Shown: positions 1 through 11,189, counted from the stretch's first letter. The stretch is DNA of 64,000 nt from Periplaneta americana (GCF_040183065.1 NC_091133.1:137591806-137655805), one strand, 5' to 3'. Made by a program: numbers and translations. The notes: generated by a model from the sequence alone, not told the origin.

Positions 1-985
1 CACTTACCTGGTACCTGTCATTTCCAAGCACCTTGGAAACCCTGTACGGACTGCCATACTTGTTCAGTAACTTGCGGTTGACTCCCTTTTCACCAGAACA
101 CGTGTTCGCCTCTCGCCATAGCACCAGATCACCTACCTGGTACTTATTAGCGACCTTCTGGCCTCAGTCATAGCGCACTTTCATCGCCCTTTCCTCTTGG
201 TCAGGTTCCCCACCGTCTTGTCCCTATGCCTGAGGACCACCTGCTGAATGTCCTCAAATGTTTCGCCCTCTTCTGCCATGTTCACTCAACCAGACAGGTA
301 CGCCATGGCTTCACCTTGGTGAGAAAACATGAGCTGTGCAGGCAGAACACTAGTACTGCCGTTGACGCAGCTCTTCATACCCCACACAATCTCACTCAGC
401 TTCTCATCCCACTGTGATTTGCACTTTGTGCTCACCCCAATCGCACTGAGTACGGTGCGATTTTGTCTTTCCACCTGACTGTTTGCCCTGGGTGTGACAA
501 TAGCATTCAGCACATGCCGCAAACCTTGCCCTGCCAGAAACCCAACAAACATCTTGCTGGTGAACGCAGTCCCTTGTCAGAGATGTCACCTTGGATATTT
601 AAAATCGCAAAGTATCTCCCTCAACTTCTCAATTGCCTTTGTCGAACGGAGGGTTCGAGTGACCTTCGCCCAGGTGAACTTTGTGAACACATCCCCACCA
701 TCAGTACGTAACTGTACTCTCTCATACTCCTAGCAAATGGACCCAGATGGCTGATATGCACTATGTCTAAGGGATGGGGTGTAGCTAACCTTTTTGTCGC
801 CCATGTCCATCTTTGCTGAATGTACAGTTTACACAGGCATTCACATATTTCCGAACAAAACGCCCCACACTAGGAAACCAGTACGTCTCCTTGATGAATT
901 TCAGGCACTGTTCATACCCAGGATGTCCAGCCTCATCATGATGCTTATGTATCAGATTGAACCTGGTCATCGCTGGCACATAGTC
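1..985 (-). pseudogene. Gypsy integrase, 3' part of pol
   Basis: Three parts of an integrase are readable in broken frames. The N-terminal H2C2 zinc finger lies at 785-979 (HDEAGHPG followed by ACVNC). The end of the catalytic core lies at about 286-590, with NSQVERQNR holding the catalytic glutamate near 470. A C-terminal stretch with GDLVLWRE lies near 105-160 and continues off the window. The enzyme would insert the retroelement cDNA into the genome. Stops and frame changes separate the parts, so it cannot be expressed as one protein. Confidence 0.85.
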
Positions 986-1007
986 TGTTTTCCACCTGAG
1001 TTCTCCG

Positions 1008-2113
1008 CTAGAGTCTCCCTTCCTTCACTATGTAGTTCGCCTTGAGACTCTTGTCTGCCATGTCCTGCGTCAATGCCATGACAATGTTCTGAGTCTTGTC
1101 GTCCTGTAATTGCACAGTAAAAAACCAATCACCTTGAGACATGTTCACTAGATGGACATTCACTACATTTCGGCTCAATGCATCCACATGTTGCATTTTT
1201 GCTCCAGGACGGTACTCCAACTCCATGTTGTACTCATGGAGAGCCTTCAACGCCGAGCCACGCGAGGAACCAGGTCCCACTTCACCAAGATTACCTGCAC
1301 AGCAGAACAATCTGTGACTGCCCTGAAATGAATGCCCACCAAGTAGATACACCGTTTCGATCAATGCTAATGTCTCTAGTTCATAACTGTGTCAGACTTG
1401 TACTGTGACTGAAATACATTACTGGGCACCTGCCTCTGCACCAAAATGCCACCCAGTCCCCACTCGCTGGCTTCAGTTTCAGCCTCATCGTATGCCAGTA
1501 CTAGCCTGTCGATCAGAAATTGCTTGAGCTGCATGAACACCTCAACCTGTTCTGAACCCCAACACCATGGAATGTCCTTCCTCGTCAGGTTTGTCAGCAG
1601 CCTGGCAATCATAGCAAAATTTCTGATAAACTTCCGAAAATAACTTACCAGTCCCAAGAAATGCGTGACGTCATGAATATTCTGGGGGGGGGGGGTACGA
1701 AAATCTCTCACTGCCTGAATATTTCTGTTGCCGGCTACACACCTGCAGCACTGATCTCATGTCTCAGCTGCACCAGACTTCTCTTCAAGAAGGCACACTT
1801 CACCAGGTTCAACTTGAGACTCGCCTCCACCACAGTTTCAGGACCCTCTCCAGCATCTTCAAGCCAGACTCAAGAGTCTTCTTTGGGATTAGAACATCCA
1901 TGTACACCAGCACAGAATCAGCTTCTAACCCGCGTAACACCTTGTTGATGACGCACTGAAATATTGTGGAGGCGTTCGCCAGATCAAATGGGACTGTCAA
2001 GTATTCATAATGTCCATCCGGAGTAATGAATGAGTCTGCGTGTATGGTACCTGATGATAGCCTTGTGTCAGATCCAATGTAGTGAAATAGCAGCTTCCTG
2101 CTAGCTTGTCTAG
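1008..2113 (-). pseudogene. Gypsy reverse transcriptase C-terminal half and RNase H
   Basis: This segment resumes the pol frame just beyond the hAT insertion (DQLDKLAGS next to the target duplication). It then shows the RT palm: VPFDLANAS..FQ at about 1950-2000 and the catalytic box as YMDV near 1900. Gypsy enzymes carry YxDD here, so the second catalytic aspartate is lost. The connection/RNase H region follows at 1376-1711 (FLGLVSYFRKFI) and 1008-1364 (EYRPGAKMQHVDALSR). At least two frameshifts break it. The YMDV change and the frameshifts indicate a dead copy. Confidence 0.85.
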
Positions 2114-2261
2114 CTGATCACTAGGGAAAGGAAGTTCATGCCCTAAAAACGTGAAGAATATGTATGCATTTATGCTGTAAAAATAAATAAATATGCTACA
2201 AAATATGCATTATCAGTCTGAGATTATTTTAACAGAATAATAAGGTACAGGTAACTTACGT

Positions 2262-2385
2262 TTAATCTATGGATTTTGAAGTGCTTGCCTCATTGCTGAA
2301 TGCTCCATTTATGCTGTTACAGTTCATAACTAAGCAGTGACGTATGTTTTCTAAATAATTGATTAAATGGCGATCTTACTCGTGT
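2262..2385 (-). pseudogene. hAT transposase, last ~35 codons
   Basis: On the minus strand this reads INYLENIRHCLVMNCNS, then a serine-rich tail ending in a stop at 2262-2264. ENLR-H-LV-x-CNS is the usual end of the hAT C-terminal dimerisation domain. The matching upstream half of the same domain lies at 4298-4617, with a Penelope-like element between them. The split identifies the retroelement as a later insertion into the hAT gene. The exact junction at about 2386 was not resolved. Confidence 0.75.
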
Positions 2386-2489
2386 TAATTATGTAAGCAT
2401 GTGCGGCTTACAGCTGTTTCGGTGCTACTTGACACCATCCTCAGAGCCTTCTGTGTCTCGGCACCATCTCAACTTCGCTGCCTGTTGTG

Positions 2490-2810
2490 TGGGTGCGTTC
2501 GTGTGATGAAGAGTTGTGTCAAATAGTGTGTGTGTTCTGAAATTGATCTGTGTGTTGAGAATTTGATTGGGGTGTGTTTTAGTGTGTCTGTATATTTCAT
2601 ATTGTTCTAGTGTGTTGAGTTTTTGGTTTTTGGGTTATATGTGTGGTTAGCATTAGTTGTGTGTTCGGCATATGTAGATGTATTGTGTCCTCTGGTTATT
2701 GCTTTAATGTGTTCTTTGTATCGAGTTTGGAATGATCTGCCTGTCTGTCCAATGTAGAAACTGTCGCAACTATTGCATGTGAGTTTGTATACGCCTATGT
2801 GGTTGCATTT
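2490..2810 (-). pseudogene. GIY-YIG endonuclease domain of the Penelope-like element
   Basis: Minus-strand translation of 2690-2810 gives IGVYKLTC, a spacer, then FYIGQTGRSFQTRYKEH. GVY and YIG are the two motif halves of the GIY-YIG nuclease, followed by the conserved arginine. Downstream comes TYAEH, in line with the SAYAxH block of Penelope endonucleases. It lies C-terminal to the RT, as expected. This domain nicks the target DNA for primed reverse transcription. Confidence 0.8.
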
Positions 2811-3312
2811 ATTTGTTTGTGTTGTTTGTGTGTTGAGATGTATTTGTAGTGTGTTTTCTGTTCTGTATGCTATGTTGTATTTCTGTTTTCTGAATGAAGA
2901 TGTGATCTTGTGTGTGTTTTTGTTTTCGTATGTTAGTGTGATGTATTTCTTGTGTTTGTGTTGTGTTTTGTGTTTGTTGAGTTTTTGTTTTGTCTTCCTT
3001 ATGATGTGGTCTATTATGTTGGGTTGTAACCATTTTCTTGTGCTATGTATTTGATTGTGTTCACTTCTTCATTGTGATGTTGTTGGCTCGTGGGTATGTT
3101 GAGTAATCTGTGTACCATTGTCCTGAATGCAGCATGTTTGTGTTGTGTGGGGTGGTTAGATGTGTTGTGTATGTGTGTGGTGGTGGTGGTTGGTTTTCTG
3201 TATATTTTGAAGGTGTGTTTGTTGTCAACTTTTGTTATGGTGATGTCTAGGAAATTTATGGAGTTATTGTTTTCAAGTTCCAGTGTGTATTGGAGTTTTG
3301 GGTGTATTTTGT

Positions 3313-4290
3313 TTATGTATTGGTGTAGTTTGTGTATTTGTCGTTTGTTTCCTTTGTATAGTATGAGTATGTTGCTATGTATCTGTGCCAGTATATTATG
3401 TTGTCTGCATATTTGTTGTGTTCATTGTTGATTATGCATGTTTGTTCTATGTAGTGTAAAAATATCTCTGCTAGTATGCTAGATATGGGTGATCCCATTG
3501 GCAATCCTTCTGTTTGGGTGTAGTATTTGTTGTTGTGTGTGAAATAGTTTTGCTTTGTTATGATGTCTGTGATTTGGGTGATTTCTTCGATGTGTTCTTG
3601 TGGTGTGTTGTTGTCTATGAGCATTTGTTTCAGTATCTGTAATGTGTCTTGTATCGGTATGTTAGTGTATAAGTTAGTGATATCGAAAGATGCTACAGTA
3701 GTTGTGCACTGTGTGGAATGTGTTGTTGTTTTGTTTTGTTGACTAGGTCTATAGTGTTTTTTATTGTTGTCTGTTTTCTGAATTTTATGTTGTTTCTGAT
3801 GATTTTGTCCATGTGTGTGGCTAGTTTGTGTGCTGGTGCCTATTTGTAGTTGATTAGAGGTCTGATTGGTATGTTTTCTTTATGTATCTTGGGTAGTGCA
3901 TTGAGTTTAGGTGCTGCTGGTTTGATGAGTTTGAGTTGTTGTTTCATATTGTGCGGTATTACGTGTTTGCTTTTGTTGATTGTGCTTTTTATTGTGTTTT
4001 GGGATCTTTTTCAAGTTCTGTGATATTGTTTTGTTTAAAGTATGTGTAGGTCTTGTTTGTGTAGTATTACTGTGCAATTGCCTTTGTCTGTTTTGGTGAA
4101 AATGAGGTTATGTTGTTGTTTTGCTTTTAGTGTTTTTATTGTTATCTGTTCTCTTTTGTTTGTGTTGGGTTCGTGTATTTTGTTTGTGTATCTTATGATG
4201 TCTTGTCTGATGTATTCTTGGTGTTCTGTTTTTGTGTTTTGTATTGCTGTTTCCATGTTGATGATTGTGTTTTTTGTTTTGGTGTCATTC
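3313..4290 (-). pseudogene. Penelope-like reverse transcriptase
   Basis: The upstream portion (4035-4290) shows the lysine-rich N-terminal region with IFTKTDKGNCTVIL, typical of Penelope RTs. The segment at 3313-3624 carries TEGLPMGSPISSILAEIF, the most conserved block of this RT class. The catalytic box further down reads YADN rather than YxDD. Several frame changes lie between the blocks. This RT is related to telomerase RT and would have primed on chromosomal DNA. It is inactive here. Confidence 0.82.
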
Positions 4291-4297
4291 TTCGCCT

Positions 4298-4617
4298 GTT
4301 GTCTCTCAGCATAGCTTTGTAGCGCGAAAAACTTCGTTCTGTGTCACAAGAAGTAAGAGACACTTGCACAAAAGGTGTGAGCGGTTCTACAGAAAATTTT
4401 GTTGGTTTTTGAGGTGTTTTTCCTTCGAGAATACCTTGAATTTCTTTAAGTTGATAATAGCCAGGGTTTTTGGAAAGAATATTTGCTGTTTTCTCATTCA
4501 CTTTATCTCCTACATTTCCTGGAACTGATGTTAAACTGAATATTGTTCTATCAAAATCTGCTAAAGAATGCAGTAAAGGAATATCAATTGCTAACTTGAG
4601 AGGCTCTCTATGAAGGT
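4298..4617 (-). pseudogene. hAT transposase dimerisation domain, upstream half
   Basis: The minus-strand frame reads through LKEIQGILEG and then TERSFSRYKAMLRDNRRRM, the core of the hAT C-terminal dimerisation domain (ERxFSxxxxxxxxxR). The frame is open up to about 4617, where the SINE cluster is inserted. At the other end it runs into the Penelope-like element, and its continuation is at 2262-2385. The N-terminal zinc finger and DDE core are missing. Confidence 0.85.
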
Positions 4618-4626
4618 GTTATTGTT

Positions 4627-5343
4627 GAATTAAATACTATTATAGTCACAATCATGCCATGGTGTGAAAGAAAAATTTCACAACCTCGAGCGGGAATCGA
4701 ACCTGCGACTTCCTGTTCTCTGGTCAGGCACTCTACCACTGAGCTATCGAGTTCGTCTCATGCCAAAGGCTCGGAATTATCCTTTCAAACTGGCGACTCT
4801 GTTATAGAGTACTGTCCATAGCGTCTGATCTTAGTCAGCACTGCTTATGGGTGGAAAGAAACTTTACAAATGTAATCTTCATCTTACGATGTTTGGATGA
4901 CGTATATACGTCCGCTGATGTGACATATTAATGAATTAAATACTATTATAGTCACAATCATGCCATGGTATGAAAGAAAAATTTCACAAGCTCGAACGGG
5001 AATCGAACCTGCGACTTCCTGTTCTCCGGTCAGGCGCTTACCACTGAGCTATTGAGTTCATCTCACGCCAAAGGCTGTGCTGACTAAGATCAGACGCTAT
5101 GGACAGTACTCTATAACAGAGTCGCCAGTATGAAAGGATAATTCCGAGCCTTTGGCGTGAGACGAACTCAATAGCTCAGTGGTAGAGCACCTGACCGGAG
5201 AACAGGAAGTCGCAGGTTCGATTCTCGCTCGAGGTTGTGAAATTTTTCTTTCATATCATGGCATGATTGTGACTATAATAGTATTTAATTCATTAATATG
5301 TCACATCAGCGGATGTATATACGTCATCCAAACATCGTAAGAT
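4627..5343. mobile_element. Three-copy cluster of a tRNA-derived SINE, partly inverted
   Basis: Three copies of one unit are packed together. Two have the tRNA-like head on the minus strand (heads near 4684-4750 and 4990-5058) and one on the plus strand (5163-5232). Each head has an A-box-like TAGCTCAGTGGTAGAG and a B-box GGTTCGATTC. The third copy is close to the reverse complement of the first, giving a foldback. The whole block is flanked by the 12-bp direct repeat GGTGTTATTGTT at 4615-4626 and 5344-5355, so it entered the hAT element as one unit. Confidence 0.85.
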
Positions 5344-5637
5344 GGTGTTATTGTTACGTTCAAATTTCATAAATATAAATTAGTCGTGTTTACGAGGTTA
5401 CACACTTTTAAAAATGAGGAAAAGACAAATAAACATACATAATATGCAGTTTCCCTGCATAAATGTTAAAATATGATTCTTTTATAAATAAAGGCAAAAT
5501 ATGCACTTTCATGCACAATAAAAGTAATATCATTGTATTCAGAAATTTGTGATTTATGTAGGTAATCTTTCAGCATATTCACACAACGATAGAGAACAAA
5601 TATGCAAATGCATGAACTTCCTTTCCCTACTGATCAC

Positions 5638-6150
5638 TTACCAATGGCAATGGGTACCGATCCTTCATCATGACCTGGTTTAGTGCCCTGTAATCTATGC
5701 ACAAACGGCTATCACCATTCTTCTTAGTTATCAGTAATATCGGGCTCGCATACTCAGATTCAGACTCCCTTATGACACCGCCAGCCAACAAGCTTTGCAC
5801 CTTTCCTCGAACCATCGCCCTCTTGGCAATTGAAAGTCTGTAGGGACAGTGATACACCGGCTTGTCAGATGTTACCTGAATTTTCATCTCGCCTAGATGA
5901 GTTAATCCCAGGTCAGTATCCCCCACTGAGAAGCATATCGCCATCTTATTCAGCAAGTTAACTAGTTGTGACAGGTCCTCCACACTAAGGTCACCGACCT
6001 CAATATTGGACAGCTCCAAAGCAATATTACCTCGGTCACTTCCTACCACGCGATTCACCTGGTATGTCCTACGAGACTCACAAATCCACGCCCTTGCTAT
6101 AAAATGATTCGTTCTCCACACCACAGATTGTCTACCAAATTACTCACCAT
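5638..6150 (-). pseudogene. Gypsy reverse transcriptase, N-terminal half
   Basis: A 165-codon open stretch (5627-6124) ends in the classic start of a Gypsy RT: VIRESESEYASPILLITKKN, DSRLCIDYRALN, then KDRYPLPL. The frame is cut exactly at the hAT target duplication and resumes at 2113. Upstream lies the linker after the protease. This is the best preserved part of the element. Confidence 0.9.
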
Positions 6151-6162
6151 CTGCTGGTCATC

Positions 6163-6721
6163 CTCAAACAGGTTGGTATGTGGGAATAGAGCTTATTTCG
6201 GGCTGAAGAAATATTTTAAATCACATGCCCTTACACAGAAAACAAAAACCACCTTATACAAAACACTTGTGAGATCAACCCTGATATGTGCTTCAGAAAC
6301 ATGGACCATTTCTAAGAATAACAAGAGAAGACTTGACATTTTTGAAAGGAAGATTCTTCGAAGAATATATGGTCCAATTTTTGAAAATGGATTATGGAGA
6401 AAAAGATATAATGGGGAATTATATAATATGTTTAAAGAGCCCAATATAATAAATATAATTAAAACCAATAGATTGAAGTGGATGGACATGTAATGAGAAT
6501 GAATGCATTAGAACCTTGTGAAAGATTTATTCTCACAAACCCCGGAGGTCAAAGGAGACGAGGACGACAACATCTGAGATGGATTGATGGAGTGGAGGAG
6601 GATCTTGTAAGATTGGGATACAGGAATTGGAGGACTGTTGCACAGGACAGAGACAGATGGCAATGCCTACTGAGGGAGGCCAGGGCTCATAACGGGCTGT
6701 AGTGCCAATGATGATGATGAA
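6163..6721 (+). mobile_element. 5'-truncated LINE tail inserted in the Gypsy element
   Basis: The plus strand encodes the C-terminal end of a non-LTR retrotransposon ORF: LVRSTLICASETWTISK, then ERKILRRIYGP, then LRWIDGVEEDLVRLG. It ends after a stop in a short TGA/ATG-rich tail (GATGATGATGA). Imperfect 12-bp direct repeats flank it: CTGCTGGTCATC at 6151-6162 and CTACTGGTCATC at 6722-6733. The tail type and C-terminus suggest an RTE-like clade; that placement is tentative. One frame change occurs near 6485. Confidence 0.8.
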
Positions 6722-6733
6722 CTACTGGTCATC

Positions 6734-7150
6734 ATCTGCCTGCAGCACCGCGTTTGGCATTGTTATCCAGGACCCTTGCTCATGTATCTGAGCTCCCACC
6801 AGTACTTCCCTGCCAGGATCGATACCTTCCACCCTGACACTCACCATGGTTGCTGTCCCTGGAGCCAAGGTGACCTCAGTTTCTGTCCTTACCTGGTATC
6901 GTTCTTCATTCACCAGACCATCCTTGTCCAATGTAATTGCCTGGATGAGGTTTTCCTGTCGAGATACTATAGCTACTCCTCTTGCTACCACCAGCACCAC
7001 CTCACCTTTCAGCACTGGTTGACCCAGCAGTAAGTTCACACCATCCAGACCGCATGGCACCACTATAGCATCAACTGTGAGAGGGATCTCATCTATCACG
7101 ATATCGAGAGTGACCTCACCTGCATCTCATATGGTACCACCACCGAACCC
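6734..7150 (-). pseudogene. Gypsy protease-region fragment
   Basis: The minus strand is open for about 125 codons (6722-7099) between gag and RT. It includes VNLLLGQPVL, which matches the hydrophobic ILG-type end of a retropepsin, followed by a linker leading to the RT. The catalytic DTG triad is not clearly readable upstream. The LINE at 6163-6721 separates this piece from the RT. Confidence 0.65.
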
Positions 7151-7329
7151 TCGCAATACTACTGCTGTAGGACGCATCTCGCCTCTGGACACCCACATAA
7201 CACACTGCTCAATGGCAATGTTAAACTTGCTGTAGGTGTCCAGATATATGAGGATGCGTTCTCAGCCTTTGGATCATGCAATCTTTCTGTATAAACTACT
7301 ACTACTGCAATCAACTAAACTTACCGTTG

Positions 7330-8421
7330 CCTTCTGGTCTGACACCTTGACAGCTGCTTCTCCTGCGGAACGGTTAGGACACAAACCTGGTGTGGCCTGC
7401 CAGTCCACACCGCATGCAGCAAAGCACCTTTGGTTTCGGACAGTTCCGACCCAGATGGGTGCTCAACTCTTGGCAGTTGAAGCACCTTACGTTCTGAGTC
7501 TTCCTGTCCGACTCAGCCCCACCGTGGCTATGTGCCCGCTTCGACCCAGTCTCCACACACCACCTCTTCGATTCCCCTTGGAGTTGTCCACTCTTCTGGT
7601 ACCTGTCCAGGGTAATCAGAGCAGAGTTCCACTTGAAGGCACGAGCGTTCACCTGGAGCTCGTGCAGCTTGGTGTGGTAATACGTCATGGTCTGATCTGA
7701 TAGCTTGCGCCTCACTGCAAGCTCCTCCAATGACTGGCCGAAGTCATGTTGCCGCGGAAAGGTGCACCTCAAGGTCTTCTTCCACTCGGACCACGAGAGA
7801 TTGTAATCCTCCAGGAGAAGCGTCGCCTGCATGAAGCACGACTCTCGTAATTGCTCCAGTCGAGGATGCTACCCAGCTGGTCGATCTTGTTGAGTCAACG
7901 ATCGACATTACACTCTCGATCGTCCGGATCGAAAGCATCAACAAACTCTCCCTCTGCTCTTGCCACAGGGCGCGACGACGTCCTAGAGCTGCTGGCTGTA
8001 CTTCCACACGAGGTGCCCTCACTACAGCAGCGCCCACCTGTGCTACAGCTAGACCCTCCCGAACTCCTCTTCTTCTTGTTTTCCGCTCCTTTGCTGGCAC
8101 CTCCAACCTTGGTTTGGCAATCTGTCACATGACGCAAGATAGCCTGCACCCGTTCCTCTACACACAGGCCGCCTGCTCCTCCATCATGCTCTGGATCACC
8201 CTGGCGACATCCCCTTAGTTGAGGATGTGGGCCACAGCCATTTGGACAGGATCCCCTGCCACCAGCGCGTCGTCTCCTTGAGACACAATGCTCCAGTCTA
8301 CGTGGTCCCTGCACATGCCAGATAATGAAAACGTCACGGAGTCGGGGCTCGATTCTCGGTCCCCGATCTCCATTTCGTAATCCAGCATGCTATCCTCAAC
8401 CTGGTTTAGGTTACTCGCCAT
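7330..8421 (-). pseudogene. Gypsy gag with two CCHC zinc knuckles
   Basis: The likely start is the ATG at 8419-8421 (MASNLNQVEDS), downstream of the leader. An acidic N-terminus is followed by a basic serine-rich stretch (7895-8314, in a shifted frame). A capsid-like segment (WSEWKKTLRCTFP to WNSALITLDRY) then leads to two knuckles, VRCFNCQ..THLGRNC and LCCMRCGLAGHT, near 7380-7480. At least two frameshifts interrupt it. Gag would form the particle and bind the RNA. Confidence 0.78.
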
Positions 8422-8800
8422 TTTTCTAACAGCACCTTTGTGTTAACAAAGGAACGTAGGGGAAAATTTCGGTATATGGATACCTCACTGACAAAAATTA
8501 TCTTAAAATACTAAAAAGAGCAGACTTGTCTGTGTATGTCGAACGTGCATCATCACTTCTGAAATGTTGGACACTTGTTTAGTGCCGCCTTTTGATCTAC
8601 AATATCAACACTGCTCCTTTGCTGGACTGTAGTAACTATGCTGCGATCACACAGAAACACGTCTAGCTCATAGCACGCCTCAGAAGTGGAAGAAAGATGG
8701 CTGCAGCTTCTCCCTGTGCACCCTCTTGCTGCCACCTGCCAGTCACCTGATAACTTACTCCTTCGCGCCAACTGTCGGAAACGGCAAGCACTCATCCTGG
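8422..8800 (-). other. Gypsy leader and possible LTR edge
   Basis: This is non-coding sequence upstream of gag. A 90-bp stretch (8460-8552) is similar in inverted orientation to 43300-43396, indicating a shared repeat. A GTTGGCGCGAAGG-like stretch near 8757-8775 could be the primer-binding site. The LTR itself could not be delimited because its partner is outside the window. Confidence 0.4.
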
Positions 8801-10600
8801 CGCGTTTTACAAAATATTGACTTAAACCTAAATACAGTTTTGTAATTACTTAGTGAATAATAGATTTTTTGTATGTTGTAAGTTGTTTGCTCTTGAGAAT
8901 TTTGAAAGTTGTATTTAAAACTATGAATTTAACTGTTATCATAAAATACTTTCTGCAGTTGTTCAGTCAATTCTACTTTTAAGATTGATACTATATTAGA
9001 CCTAATAGACAATTGGTCAGAGTCGGAAATGAAATAAACTTGTAAGAACTGAAGGCTCTTACTCTCAGCTGGAAGAAGATATCCAATGAAATTATAAGCC
9101 TAATCTTGAACTTTAAATGGCGTAGAATTTACTTTATGTATTTCTTTTGCACAAAACGATGTCACTTGAAATAAGATGTTGTATTGTCTTATATTATGTA
9201 AAAAGTGTGCTGGTAACAGATGTATTCTGACAAGTAAGTTTTTAATTGGTTGTGGGGACTTTTGAATCTCAGGAGGAACAACTTTTACAATAGCGCAACA
9301 TAATCCGTTTGGCTCATTAACCCATTTTTTTTTTTTTTTTTGCATTTCATTTATTGCATAGTTTATTCATTTTATCTATTTTAACACAATTCAAATGAGC
9401 ATAATTAATATCTGGATTATAAAATAATGGAATGCTAAGCTAATGTACTATTACTGCATACTAAATCAATACACTCTCGTTGTTCGTTAATTCTCTGAGA
9501 TGAAAATGAATGTGGCATATAAATATTATTTTAACTCTTAAGTAATCGTGCATGGTGTTCTCAACACTCCAGTCACATATTACGGAGCTGTTAACTACAT
9601 ATTCAGTAAGCCTGTACTTCTGAAACTTACAGTACTTTTCTTAGTATCGGTAAGGCAAGAATAACCATAAACATATTATTTATTTTGCTAATAATTGTAA
9701 CATAAAATATAATATATATGGAAAAACTTTAGCTCACCCCTGAAAGAGTAGAACTCGTGCTCAGGGGCGGATTCGTGAATTAAAATTAAAATCATAATTC
9801 GCATACTCGAGATAATAAGGGTTTAAGTGGTGTGGGGTGGTTACGCGCGACTGCTTAAGGGTTAAGAAACACAGGAATGAATAAGGGTAAATTCTGAGCG
9901 CAGGAACATTATTTCGTGACACTTTGTAACGTAACTCAGCTCCAGTGAACTCAACGGTAAAATACTAATGTTTACTCCATATGTGCTGTATTTTTGGTCT
10001 TGGAAAAGTACTCATCTTCATGATACAACTCTTAAAAATATTATTATGTTCTGTGGACAAAAAAAAAAAAAAAAAAACCGAAGTGTATAAAATTAGAATA
10101 CTTTATGTGGACCAAATAAAATTTAAATAATCAAGTAATTTAATATTATTTATATGTAAAGTTTTCTGTGCATAAGAATCTATTTTAATCTTACATGTTC
10201 TTGATTCACTCTGGAGTTACCGTAATAGCATATAACATTATGCCCATCTGGAGAAACTACACATTCCAATGGTGAAATAACAATTATACAAACCAGTTAA
10301 GTAGCTTCTGAGATTACTTCATACAAACACACAAATATTCTCTGTATGTTAATATTGATAATTATATTCCCATCATACCATTATATCCGTATAAAATAGT
10401 GTTACATGAATAGCTTCCGTTTGTTGTTGTGCAAAGCCCCTTATAGACGAAGTTATTTGTTTTCATGTCATCTAAGGCAACGCTGATAAAATGCATTGTC
10501 ATTTTAAAACTCGTGTATTTCATTAAATATCTGTCCTATCAAAATTTTGCATAGAATAAAACTGATTGGAAATAGTTTTTAAAGAAACTTTTCTTATGTA
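8800..10600. other. AT-rich intergenic DNA, no gene seen
   Basis: Homopolymer tracts occur at 9326-9342 (T) and 10060-10077 (A). A somewhat GC-richer stretch at 9730-9860 resembles a decayed repeat, but I cannot classify it. Open frames are short and lack recognisable motifs. Confidence 0.6.
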
Positions 10601-10619
10601 ATATTTTTCATAAAAATTA

Positions 10620-10935
10620 ATAGTAAGCGACATATTATCGATTTAATTCAGGCCCCCTTATAACCCCCCTTTAAAAAAAAAAGTATTTTGAATGCCATAT
10701 AGTGTAAAATCTAAGTTAGAACAAACATAATTGATATTCAAATTTTCATATAAATTGATACACCCATAATCGCGTGAAAAGGTAACAAACATCCAGACAG
10801 ACAGACATACAAACAAAAATAAAAAAAAATGCGATTTTTGGTCTCAGGATGGTTAATTATACATGTTGACATCAATTATTCTTGAAAATGCGAAAATTAT
10901 CACAAAAATTTTGGTTACAGATTTATTATCAGTAT
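10620..10935 (+). repeat. Unclassified dispersed repeat candidate
   Basis: This holds a CCCCCTTATAACCCCCC-like stretch, CAGACAGACAGACATACAAAC, and a GCGATTTTTGGTCTCAGGATGG segment. The combination resembles interspersed repeats commonly seen in arthropod genomes. There is no second copy in this window and no coding content, so the call rests on recollection of the pattern. Confidence 0.3.
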
Positions 10936-11189
10936 AGATGATGTCCTAACCTTGATAGCAAATGACGTCACGGGCAGTGGGGGATGTTCTGGTGGTCACT
11001 ACCCTACCTTCTATTCTATTTTCCTTCATAAAAACTATTTTTGTTGGCACTAGTGCTGGCCCTTATAGGGTGTTCAGTACCAGTACTTTTAATTAAATTG
11101 CCTTACACTTTGTGATGAGGGTACTAAGAAAAGGCTCTGATAAATCCAAAGAGATTGCATATGTCACTAGTGCGTCCAGCATTTATAAA

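Larger units (their letters stand above)
2386..4297 (-). mobile_element. Penelope-like retroelement, 5'-truncated
   Basis: This is a TG/GT-rich block on the plus strand that encodes, on the minus strand, an RT with LPMGSPISSILAEIFL and a downstream GIY-YIG endonuclease. That pair and order define Penelope-like elements. It sits inside the hAT transposase gene. It is shorter than intact elements and begins inside the ORF, so it is 5'-truncated. Frameshifts break the ORF. I found no clear target duplication. Confidence 0.85.
2122..5629 (-). mobile_element. hAT DNA transposon inserted in the Gypsy RT gene
   Basis: The element is bounded by 20-bp perfect terminal inverted repeats (left TAGGGAAAGGAAGTTCATGC, right its complement at 5610-5629). 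It is flanked by the 8-bp direct repeat CTGATCAC at 2114-2121 and 5630-5637. An 8-bp target duplication and a T/CAGGG terminus are hAT hallmarks. The Gypsy frame reads SDQ on one side and DQLDKLAGS on the other, so the duplication lies in the host element's codons. Inside are the C-terminal end of a hAT transposase on the minus strand, a Penelope-like element and a SINE cluster. The transposase N-terminus and catalytic core are absent, so this is a non-autonomous or deleted copy. Confidence 0.92.
1..8800 (-). mobile_element. Decayed Ty3/Gypsy LTR retrotransposon, running off the left edge
   Basis: Read on the minus strand from right to left, the order is leader, gag with two CCHC knuckles, protease-linked region, reverse transcriptase, RNase H, then integrase with an H2C2 zinc finger. 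This order is diagnostic of Ty3/Gypsy. No env gene is visible. The 3' LTR lies outside the window. I could not fix the 5' LTR: a primer-binding-like stretch (TTGGCGCGAAG on the minus strand) lies near 8757-8775. The reading frame is broken by several frameshifts, by a hAT transposon at 2122-5629 and by a LINE fragment at 6163-6721. Family assignment is secure; element limits are not. Confidence 0.9.

Noticed and set aside
2773-4314. Plus-strand cysteine/valine/phenylalanine-rich ORFs that look like membrane proteins
   Set aside because: They are antisense shadows of the A/C-rich Penelope-like coding strand, which has clear RT and GIY-YIG motifs.
4684-5232. Genuine tRNA genes in the SINE cluster
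   Set aside because: The A and B boxes are good but acceptor stems are imperfect, and the segments are repeated with long non-tRNA bodies and a shared target duplication.
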